From positions 54,700,514 through 54,764,513 of the forward strand of contig CM059557.1 of the NCBI GenBank assembly GCA_030386875.1: a DNA stretch of 64,000 nucleotides, in the 5' to 3' direction. A program made the translations under genes and the position numbers. The number at the start of each line of letters is the position of its first letter. The first letter of the stretch is position 1. Below are positions 24,101 through 36,100 of this stretch, one piece after another. Below the pieces are notes generated by a model. The model worked only from the letters and a program-made list of their open reading frames with translations. It was not told where the DNA came from and ran no database searches. This DNA comes from Morinoia aosen. Lineage: Eukaryota; Arthropoda; Malacostraca; Amphipoda; Talitridae.

Positions 24101-27100
24101 TATAACTTTTTATTACTCCTTAATAAATATCTCCCAATATCGACAAAAAATATCATACAAGGCATCCGAAGAGAATCTTGGATGTTATTCTTGATTAAGT
24201 GTCAATGAATCTAGCTGTTTAGAAACAGTTGTCACCTCTGTTATGTAGGGCGTACAGAATGACAGTCAAATTGTTATGGAACGAATCTAACCTTGAGTGT
24301 ATTCTGGAATGTGTTTATCTCGTTTGAATCATCAACAACATGAAATTGTAAATTTACATCATTTTCTCTCTTGGTTAACTTTTATTAGGTCAGAGTATGT
24401 TCCAGATAAGTGTTCAAGATTAAACAAAATTTATACATTAATGTTGCCATAAGATGCTCTTCAAGTCACTGAAATTATTCGGGCTCACAAGTAATTATGT
24501 GTCAAACTGTTGATTGCAACAGGTCTTGAGCTTTGTTTTTTCTGTTGTGTCGCTTGTAGAAATGAAATACTTGTTTCTATTTTCCTTCTCAAGTTTTATT
24601 GGAATAACCGTTTTACATACAATTTTATTTTGGCCCTAGTTTCTTTCTTGTACATTTATTATGTATCTGCATTGTCAAACTAGATTACGTAACAAAGGGA
24701 ATGCATTTTTCCATGCGTTTCTCCCTATCTTTTGTTTCGACTAATGGATACTGTGATACTCATGTCTGAATATCAACTAAGGATCTCTATGTTATGACAT
24801 TTTAAAGATCGATGATGTTTTTTGAATCAGCTTCATTGGAAACGAACTGTTTCTTCTTTCGTAATTTTCTTGTAGCTACTCTGACGACGGATTTATTTTC
24901 GTGCAGTCGACGGACGCTTCTCCCCAGGAGAGCGCCCCCGGCAGCTGCGTGCCGCCCGCGACGCCAGGGCAGGACCTGATCACGTGGTGCCAGCAGGCGG
25001 TGGCGGGCCACAAGGGCGTCAGGATCACGAACATGACCACCTCGTGGCGCAGCGGCCTCGCCTTCTGCGCTCTCATTCACGCCTTCCGGCCTGACCTCAT
25101 GTGAGACGCTCGCCTGGGGTGTGGCATGGGCTGTGTTTAAGGATGCCCGCTGTGTTGGAGGATACGCGCTTTGTGGAAGGGGACGCGCTGCTGGGGCCAC
25201 ACACTCGAGGGTTTGATGCTTCGCTATCGATACTAGTGATGATATATCTGTAGAGGTTATAATTTTCTTCTAAGTGACTGGATTCAATTGTTGAGGCTGA
25301 ACCATGTTGGAAAAGACGGGGCTTAACCGTATTAAAAATTAAAAGTAAGTAACTATCATTGCCGTGGGCGTGAAATGGGGGAAGCCGTAAATGAGTGTAC
25401 AGGTCGGATTATTTTCCTTTCTAGGCTTACCTAACTTTTTTGTAGTGTTATAATTGCCAAATGCCTGAGAAATATATTGCTGGGTGAGATACACTGAAAT
25501 AAATATATGAGTTAAAAAATATTTTGACATTAAAGACATTGAATTAAAAATTCGACATTTTGTGTACCTTTTTTGATACTAGCTCGTTCTTTTAGTTTCA
25601 GACATTACTCACCATATAGTTTGGTGCCTCCGGTGTCGGGCGTACCGGTGTTTGATTTTCTGCGCAAAAGTATTTCAAATGAGCCAAATATGTTTGTCTT
25701 CATTGCCCGTCAGGCTGTGAGATTTAGAGGTCAAGGCTGCTTGTGATGCTTTGACACGACTTTCTCTGCAGTTAAGCCTCATTTGGAGGCTTGGAAATGT
25801 GAAATTTGTTTAGGAATCCGGGGAGGAAATGTTTTGTGTTTATTTGTGTGATCTGTAAACTCATGGAGCAGCCACGATAGTTAGTGAAATCACTTCTTGC
25901 TTTCATTTATTGGTCAAGCTTGAACAGAAGTTCTTTGTGGGGGATAGTATAGTGCTTTCTATTTCTTCAGACTTTAAGAAATTCACTTGAAACTTGACTT
26001 TGCTTGAAAGTAAAGAACAAGAAAATAAGTGTAGCATCCAAACTTTAGATAGGATATTCGTCTATCGCGGGGTCTACGGAACGTAGCACACATTCCGTAG
26101 ACCCTGCGATGGACGAATATCCTATCCAAAGTTTGGATGCTACTTTTATTTTCTTGTTATTGACTTTATCTTCTTTATTGGAACTTTTTTCTTCTTTTTA
26201 CGTATTTTCTTCTCCTTCTTTAATGGTATTTGTAGCTTCTTTGCTGGACGATATATCTGTGAAGATTTATTTCGCACCTGATGCCAAAATTACCATAGGG
26301 GCTTCGACAGTCAGTTTATCATTTTTTTCCTAAGTAAGGAAATGAATTGCTTAACACATAACCAGCCGGAAATTGTAATGTCCCGAGCTTTGAGTTAAGT
26401 AAACCTTTTTGTTGAAGTAAGATATTTTTTGTTACGTTAAGGACCACATTTTTTCGACTCACTGCTGCCCTGTTCTTCAGCATCTCTGACTTTCCTCTTC
26501 AACTTTAATCTTGCTGTCTTTTTTTTCTCAACTTGCTGTTTCTATGCGCATGGGATCCTGTGATGGTACACACCTTGTGCATAGATTCCGCATCCCTTTA
26601 ATTCCATCCTAAATGGTGCTTTCATCCTTCCTCACTTTAAAAAAATATTTGTTGTAGTGAGGGATATTGAAACTAACTTTAATCATTAAGACTGTTAACA
26701 GTGAAATATTTTGAATAGTGAGAAAATCAGTTGCCTAAATACGACAGTATCGCGTAAGATAACAGAAAATCCTCATTACAAAGATACTTCTTTGGTAAAT
26801 AAATGCGTTGCAGCGAAGTGCAGTGTAGTGCTAAACCACTTGGTTTCTATTGATCTTTGTGGTGACCATCTCGTACTTCAAGTGCCTATCCATAAGGTTT
26901 GCACTTGCATCGGGGTTCATGAGTTGCCTGTGAAGGTGGAGAAAAAAATGAAATAAACGCGAAAGAAACTCGGTAACCTTTTTCACGTTCTCGACCTCGG
27001 CAGAGACTACGACAGCCTGTCACCGCAGGACGTGATCGGGAACTGCAGAGCGGCGTTCGAGGCGGGGGAGAAGCTGGGCGTAGCGAGGCTCATCGAGCCG

Positions 27101-30100
27101 CAGGACATGGTGCTTCGGGCCGTGCCTGACAAGCTCGCTGTCATCACCTACCTCTACCAGCTGCGTGCGCACTTCACAGGTGGGGGCTGTTGTGAGCTGT
27201 GGGCACACTTCACAGGTGAGGGCTGGTGTGAGCTGTGGGCACACTTCACAGGTGAGGCTGTTGTGAGCTGTGGGCACACTTCACAGGTGAGGGCTGGTGT
27301 GAGCTGTGGGCACACTTCACAGGTGAGGGCTGGTGAGAGCTGTGGGCACATTTTACAGGCGAGTGCCATTTGTGCGCTCACTTATCAAGTGGGTTTCAGT
27401 TGTGGGCATATTTTACTGTAAGGCCAGCTGTGGACAAACTTCACTGATGGAAACTGTCATGTGCCTACGTCATGTATGGGTTGAGTATTCTTTGCGAATG
27501 ACTGCTTATGAGTTAGGTGTGGATAATTTCACTTGAGGGTTCTTTATTTTTGTTCCAGTTGGTGAGGACGAAGTTATTAGCCATTTTGAGCTTTTTATAG
27601 AGGATTAAGCTCCCAACGACGAATTCAGTAGTACTCTCTAGAAGACTGTATTGGTTCCGGAATAGAGCAAAGTAGCCTTATTTGACTCTTAACTAGAGTT
27701 AATAATTTATTTTACTACAAAATCTTTCTCGAGATTTTCGCATTAGTTGCCCTTCTTCTCTTACTCCATTCGTAGCTGTATTAGTTGATATTTTGTTCCC
27801 GGTACACCGCTTTTGGAAGACTGCCTCTCACACTAAAGCGATCCATAAACGATCCATTTAATTGTCAATATCATTGACTCAATATATTGATAAAATTTTT
27901 TGTTGCCTGCAAAGTCAATTAGTTGACGGTCGTCAATCAATCCCACAGACAATCCCCTCAGGGGGATACAATTATTGTATCTATGGCAACTAGCGCTCCC
28001 AGGGGGACAATGTGAGGGCCTGAGCTGAGAGTTAGGTAGGCCTTCTTTTTGTTGAAATAAAATGTTTTTGTTATGTTAAGGACCACCTTTTTTTGGTTCA
28101 CTGCTGTCCTGTTTTTCAGCACCTACTACTGTCTTCTTCAACTTTGGTCTTGTTGCATAATCTTCTTTCACAACTAACTGTTTCTATGCCTTTCTGCGTA
28201 GATTCCGCGTTTCCTTAACTCCATACTAAATGGTGCCTTCCTCTCTTTGGATCGCAATTGTTGCTGGGTAGGGAGGCTAAAACTAACGACTAATCCCACA
28301 GACAATCAATTAAATTGTCAATAATCATTATTGACAATAAAATTGATCGTCTAAGGACCGCTTAAGGGGGTCCTCCCGTCAAAACTGAGTTTTGATCCGA
28401 TTGGTCTGAAATTTAGCCATTATATGTATTTTTGCAAGAAAAACATGTAACTTTTTTGATTTAGACCTTAGTTTATTTTTTATTTTTAAAAAACTCGTTT
28501 TTTGGTTCATTTTTGGGATGTTTTCAAAAGAATAGAAGTCAATGAATTTTTATGCTAGAACAAATACAAAGACAGTTTTGGAATCTTAGAAACATTGCAA
28601 ACAAACTGACAGTCCTGAATTTTTTATTTGAAACTTCATTTTTTATAGATATGCGATATTTGACCAATACCTAAAATATTCCAAATTTTTAGGTTTTGAA
28701 CTAGCATAAAAAAAAGACAACGTACAAATTTGAAAATCGAGGAATGTCAGTTTGTTAGGAATGTTCCAAGGATTCTAAAAATGTCTTTGCTTTCTTCCTA
28801 GCATAAAAATTCAATGACTTCTATTCTTTTGAATTTCGAAGAAAAGTAACTTTACAGTATAGGCCATAAACAAAATATTTTGTTGAAGTGTAATATAATG
28901 GAAAATTTATGTAATTGAATGCTGTTTTCATTTTTATTTCGATAATCTCCATGCATGACATCATATTCAAACTGTGAATTGTAATTTAAAATTTAAAAAA
29001 AAAGTAAAAAAAATTTTACTTATTTCATAAAAATTATGAAATTTTTTGTTTTCAGTCTGATTCTTATGAAATTTGACTATTATACGTAACTTTTGAAAAC
29101 AACACAATTTCCCCTATACATTTTTTTGATTCAAGCCGTAGTTTTTGAATAAATTTGACATATTGGTTTTTAGTCCACTGGTATTGATATTTCAAAAGAA
29201 TAGAACTCATTTAGTTTTTGTGCTAGATCAAAAACAAAGACAGTTTTAGAATACTTGGAACATATCTAACCGAAGTACATTCGCAAATTTTCCATTTCTC
29301 CTTTGGTTTTCTTTTTAAATGGGGTCAAAATGTGCTCGAAAATTTAAGATTTTGGTCCCCTTACCCCCCCTGGGGGGGGGATCTACTGTCCGTAGCGCCA
29401 TAAAATTTTAGGACCGAATAGTCCACCACCTAAGGGTTCTTTTCCAACAATAACATGAAAAATATCCATCGGAGAGAAAAGGGGCCCCGGAGGACCCCCT
29501 TAACGCTCATGTTAGAGCATTCCTGTTGCCTTGCCTTAAATGGTAGATTGTGAAGGTGACATGGCTGAAAATAGCCGACATTTCGTAAGGGTGTCATAGC
29601 TGAGAATAGCCAACATTTCGTAAAAGCTTCATGGCTGAAAATAGCAAACATTACGTAAGGGTATCATGGCTGAGAATAGCTAGCATTTCGTGAGGGAGTC
29701 ACAGCTAAAAATACCACCATTTGCCGTGTTGTCGGTCAGGTCACGAGCTGGAAGTGGCGCAACTGGGAGACACGACCGCACAGTCGTCCTACACAGTAGC
29801 GAGGCTGTCTGACGCCTCGCCGGCTGCGGCGCTGCCCACCGCCGCCTCGCTCCACTCTAGCGCAACGCAAGACGGGCTTGTGGACGCCACCACTGCGCTG
29901 TACAATGACAGGTGCTCCTGCTGCTGCTGCTGTTTTGGATGTTATGTGTACGAATTGCAAGGAAATTATGATGAGGAGTTACCAGAAAGTAGTGGTTGGA
30001 AGTGTTGAGGGAACAATATTTACGTCAGTTTACAGCACAGGGCAAGACGGGAGTGTGGACGCCACCACAACGCTCTACAATGGCAGGTGCTGCTGCTGCT

Positions 30101-33100
30101 GTTTTGGATGTTAAGTGTATGAATTGCAAGAAAATTATGTTCGGTAATTTCCGTGAAGTAGTGGTTGGAAGTGTTGAGGGAACAATCTTTACAACAGTTT
30201 AGAGAGCAATTTTGAGGAAGCAATGTTTTAGGAATGGTCTAGAATGCACTGAGAGTAAGGTTGACGTTCTTTTTTTGAAATAGAATTGGTTTTCATTTTG
30301 TTCAGAATCATATTTTTTCCGGTTCACTGGTGTCCAATTTTTCAGTACCCATTACATTCTTCTTCAATTATCTTTCTTAATTTATAAGGTTGGTTATTTA
30401 AAAGATTTTAGGATTTTTTTATTTTTTCTTATATGTGTTCTCAATTATGCGTGTTTGTTATACCACTGGGATCATTTTGGGGCTGAATAAATCCCGCGCA
30501 TTTTAAATTTTTATATTCTACAATGGTATTATTTGGTTTGCGTTGATTGCTGGATGCTATCAAAGCGCTAGTGGATTGCAGCGAGCACTGTATTGCTGTG
30601 CGACTGGCAAATGACCGTCTTACTCAGCATGTCTTGCTGTTAGGCGTTATGAGCTGTGAATAAACGATACATGAATACTTCCCCTTTATCGACCCCTTTT
30701 TGCACTAACATCATTTCCATTTAAAGTAAAATTATACTTGAATAATTATGGTAGAAGAACATAATCATCTCATGAAACGTATGCATGATACACGGCCTGT
30801 TGAAATGCTGAATGCTTCATTTCACCACCAGGAACACACGGCTGTCAGCCAGCGCTGGGGGTGAGGCTGAGGGCTGCGAAGTGATCCAAGACGCTGCCTC
30901 GGCTGCGAGGGTCAGCCGCCAGTCGTCGGTCTCCAGTCAGGAGTCCGTCAAGTGAGTCGCCAAGCTGAGCCGGTCTGCGCTCAGTGTTGTCGTCTCATCT
31001 CTGTTTAGTGTAGGGAATCCATCAAAATGGATGTAGAGGAATGAGTCAAATGAATGTTGTTCTTTTGGCGCTTTAGATTATCTGTTTCTAATGTTCTTGT
31101 ACAGGGAAACTAGGGATATGTTCTTTTTGAAATTTTATGAAAGATGTTGAGCTTGTCTTGTGTGATGCTATCGTCTCCTGCCCAATGGAAGAATTTTCTG
31201 TTATTATTTGAATGAAGCACCTTATAGTTTTCTTGAAACTTTTTCGTGTGTCGTCAAATCATCCGTGCATTGAAATTTTTGGAATGTAGTAGCGTGACAC
31301 TGGGGCGTGGCCTTCGATAAGACTTCATTACGAGGCTGATCGAACAGCTCAAGTTACCGTTGTTGGATGAGCCTCATGTGGAGAAAATACATTTCCAATA
31401 AATAACGTCATTCTTGTTCAATTGCTTTCGTGCAATATACTCTGGAATTAAAAATACATTTTAAATTTAAAAACAACACCTGTAACGAACGTAAGCGCAC
31501 ACTATGCTGGATTACCGCGCATTGGCTGGTGAAAACAAGACTTTTTCCTCAAGATAAGCCATAGTCTTGCTAATGTGAAAGAACGCTAAGAAGCTGCCGG
31601 AGCCCCTGCAAGTATCATAGGTCTTGTTATTTGCACTCATCGTGTCGCCTTCTAATTTGTTGATGTAAGACACACCCGTTTGATGTTATAAAATTAGACC
31701 ATTAAGGTTTTAATCATTAGGAACTATTACAAAAGGTCTACGGTGTGTGGACAGAATTTAGATTTGAGCTCGCAACACTAGGTAGTTTACCAGCTGAGCA
31801 AGGCCAGCATGGTACTATTAACTTTACTGTTTGGTCACTACAGGTCTGGTGCGTCATCAGCGTCGGCCAAGGACCGCCTGCTTGCGTCGTCCAAGAGCTT
31901 CACCAACGAAATACTGAAGCTCGGCAACAAAGTTCTCTCGCCCACCTCACACAAAGAAGCCAAAGCTGACAAACGAAATTCAACCGTGAGTTTCACGTTC
32001 GCCTTTCTACTGCTTTGCTTCAAAATTTCTCATGTATTTTTATGGTGGTTTTGATTGAAGAAACTCTTTGCTTTTTCACATGCTTCTTCGTAGTTTGAAT
32101 CAACGTTTATTTACTGATTGTATATTTTGTGTAGTTTTATGGCTCTGTCTCTACTGTCTTAACTGAACTTCTCCGGTGAGAAACATTGTCGTCGCTTCAT
32201 GTTATGTTTTCTTTAAATTAATGCATTCTGTATTTCATCGAGATCATATCTCTTGAGATAGTAAAATCATTTTGCCCATGTTACAAATATTTGTCCGCTT
32301 TTTCTAAAGTTCTTCTATTATAATAAAAAACAACTCGATTCATGATCTAGTTAAACTGCTGCAGTGTGTTTGACCCTGTCAATGAAAGCTCATGCAGCGC
32401 CCTGATATGCTCTACAGTTGTTTTAACATTTTTCTAACTACTCTTTTGATTGTTTTGTTGAGAAATGCTTTACATGCAGTTGATCGACTTATCCGCGGAA
32501 GTGGTATGACTATTAAAATTTATTACTGTCAATTCTACAGTTTTTGACGTTCGAATCAAATTCGTTTCGATTCTTATGTAGAAGCTATTGTGTGTCCTTA
32601 GGTATGTTCCTCTTTCCTCTTTCGTATAACGGGAAGTAGTTATTTGATATTAATATTTTTTCTATGAGCTGAAAGCTGTTGTCCCTGCACGCCGGTATGT
32701 TTTTTGCGGTGCTGCCGGCTCTGAGTGACTGAAAAAAGGAGTTATTTCGCTGTGAGCTGTACCACGTGAAAATTCGTTCACTTCAAATGGATGCAGAATT
32801 TCTCTAATTGAAGTTATATCGGTTACAAATTAAGAAAAAATCATCAAAGGTAAAATAAAACTTATTCAAAATGAAATATTTTAAATGAAGTTGCATTTCA
32901 TATCGAAAAGATCTTGCCTTGATGGTATATTTAATCATAATAAAGAAAATTTCAGCGCATTGGATTTTATAAGAGTGTGGTGGTTTAGTGGAAACACGTT
33001 GCTCTAGATTTTATATTTTCCAATTTATTGTGCTTGAAGTAATGCAAAATAACTGGTCTTTTCAAAAACTCTGATCGCCTTTAATTCCGCTGATGTTAGT

Positions 33101-36100
33101 TATGTCTAGGTCTATATATCGTACTTATAAAACTAATAATATTCTTGGGTTGCTTGTCTGGTTGGCCGGTTGTGACCGTATGAGCTCAGTTTTGAGTAAT
33201 AACCTAGTTCAAAACTTCAAGACCCTACTCTTATGAACAATAGCGGGCAAAAATTTAAAATCCTCACACTCTGTATTGGGGATGCGATCTATTACAAATA
33301 ACCCATTGCGAAGAAAATTCCTCAAAAATCCAATAAATTGCAACCTGACCCAGAGAGTCGAGGGTGGTCTACGTATGTATTTCGTATGTACGTATGTATT
33401 GTATTTCGGACGCCTGCAGGGTTCTATGGGAGCCGTGAGCGGCGGTGGGGGCGAGCGGCAGCAGCTGATGACACGCCGGCAGCTGATGGATCCCTTCGCT
33501 TCTGACGAGGAGGACGACGATGTCAACAACAGGCAAGAACAAATCATGTGGTGCATTTTAATCCTAAAATTCTAATGAACATAAATGTACTAGCGCCGTA
33601 AGTTTAAAAACCGAGAATGACATTCTTGCACTTCATCTATAGCTGTATTAGATCACTAGGGTAATAAAAGCATATCTGTAATTTCGGTTGCTGATATTTA
33701 TTGGTTTTCAGAAGTTGTGGGCGTTTTTCTATTTTTCAGCCTGAGCGCAAACCCAGCACAGAAAGATATTCTAAGGCGTGGTATACTTTGCTGCAATTGG
33801 AAATCTTCCATATTATTCCGACGCAAGTTAATATTTCCATTGTTTTATTGAGGACCTATATCAGACTGGATGGACGATGGCTATATTTTTTTAAACTAAT
33901 CCTGCTGTGAAGGCAAAAGTAGGTGTGAAGTCCGAAGGTTAGTGATAACGCTGGTTACTGTGCGACGTTTACTGGTAACGATGTTGCAAGGGGGTAGAAC
34001 ACGGACCAAATGCGACTCTAGAAGTCTCCACACGCTCTTTTATACTGTCAAATTGCTGACTAAGCGTGCGCATTGCGGCAGAGCCGCGCCCAGGCATAGC
34101 ATTACCATACGTACGAACACATGTACAGACAAAGTGCGCACACATACCTTCCCCCCATACATGGTTGATCACAAACCACAAAAATAAATGAATCAAAGGG
34201 AAGAATCGTAACTTAAAAAGCAACACAGTAAGCTAAAGGCATCCTAATTAGGAAAACCAAAAAAAATAAAAATAACCCTTTCGTGGCAAAAACAACTGCC
34301 AGTAACAGGAAAAACAAACTCGTCCAGTTAAATTCGACAAAAAGCATCGCAAAGAAAAACCGCAATCACCCCCATCACCAAAAAAACATGGGAAGAGGCG
34401 CTGCTCAAGACATGTATATAATGCAAAAAAAAACAAACAATTTTTCGCACACGAATAGTGCAACATCAAAAAAAAATTTTCTGGCAACAGAAAACCTTAA
34501 AACAATGCACCTCGGCAGGTGTCGTACTAAAAAAAACAAAAATCCGCTAACATGAACACCAGCCATGAAAAACACAATTAACTCTAACATTGTTTTGTGT
34601 TAAACAGTTGAAATGATAACGCAGTAAAAATGAAAGAAAATCGCATCGTTGAAACAACAACTAAAAATTTTTTAATCAAACACAAATAAGAAATATGGCA
34701 CGCAGATACCTCGACAAATAAAAAATCATTCTCGCCATAAAATTTAAATAAATCAATACGAACGTTAAGGATAATAATAACACGCATGAAATTAAATACA
34801 CAATGCCGTTAAAATTTTAAGTGAACAACGTATTCGCATAAATTGAGTTATCGATAAACCAAAATGAAACAAATCGTAATTATATACCTGAACATTGCAT
34901 CGACTCGAGCATCTTCGCGAACATGGTAAAACACTCGGGTGGAAAAAACAACTTAATAATAATTGGGTAAATATTAAACATCCGCTTACATTTCTGGTGA
35001 AAGCTTAACACCGAGCAAAACACGATTTCTTCGACAAGTCTATGTCATAAAATTTTATAATGAACAACGCTATTACCTCGTAGGTAACGAAAAATAATAC
35101 AGAAAAGTTGAGTTGATATTAAATAAAGCATCATTAAAGTTTTCACCAAAAAGAAACATTCAAAACATCGTCTTCGTTACCGTAGACTTAAAAATAGAAG
35201 TTGGATAATCTTATAACCAAACATCGCACATATTAGAACAGAATTTTTCCACTATTAGTAAAACAACCAATCAGAATAAACAGAGTACCGTAGACTCGTA
35301 AAACTTAATTCTATCGGTAACATAACGATATAGAACGTGGAGTAAGATATAAGATAATACGTAACAAAATCGAACACACGCTAGTTTAAGACATCAAGTA
35401 TGAATATGAAAATCGGGTTTCCAAATTATCGTAATGTAATCGTAATAAAATGTAAACAAAGTCATAATTTTTGAATGACTGAATTTATAATTACCTACTT
35501 TCAAGTTTCAAAATTTATTAAACCACGTTTTCAACATTACGAACATGGTAAAGTAACACTGTAAAGTATTAAAACCACATTAAATCTTCAAGGTAAGTTA
35601 CTCTTTTCAAATCACTGCGCGCGAAGATGAATTTCAGTAAACTCTTGACTGCGCGCGAAGGTAAATTTCAGTAGTCTCTTTGCTGCGTGCAAAGCTCTGC
35701 TGCCGCCAAGGCCATCGATGTTTGTTGACAAGCGCTCTGGCACCAGGCTGTCGTACACCAACGCGATGCGCCAACACTAGCCTAGTTTTGAGCGGTCGAT
35801 TGAAGATTTTCGCTTTGGGTCCATTAATAACTTTAGCTGTTTCTGTCAGTATCCCGAGAGCTATCAATATACCACCAGGTCTAGTCGATTTGTACGGCTT
35901 TTACCCTTTCAAGCATAGTAGTACTGAATATGATCCACCGTAGAGAATACGTTTGCTAAGGTTTTTTGTAAACCCTTAGGCAAATAAGGCAAAACGGTTA
36001 AAAGTCTGGACTTTTTATCTATCTTTTCCATTGAGTACACGTCTTCTGCCAGAACCACCTGTGTATTTAAACTTTGGAGCCGAGTATTTACAGCGAAATC

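Larger units (their letters stand above)
22905..24906 (+). other. Intron with R2 and R1 elements
   Basis: An R2 copy at about 23085-23270 and an R1 copy at about 23650-23970. The rest is AT-rich with no feature. Confidence 0.65.
25101..27003 (+). other. Intron with a long hairpin and an R1 element
   Basis: Contains the 66-bp-arm hairpin at 26016-26158 and an R1 copy at about 26345-26690. Otherwise AT-rich with no exon seen. Confidence 0.65.
27180..29739 (+). other. Intron with donor array, R1 element, TTAA element and acceptor-side array
   Basis: From left to right: the 36-bp donor array, an R1 copy at 27955-28291, a 1.1-kb TTAA-flanked element (28366-29499), and a 35-bp tandem array ending 21 bp before the next exon. 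27420-27950 holds nothing recognised. Confidence 0.7.

Noticed and set aside
34283..34555. Asn/Lys-rich + strand ORF in the A-rich island
   Set aside because: Open only because the segment is A-rich; no coding signal.
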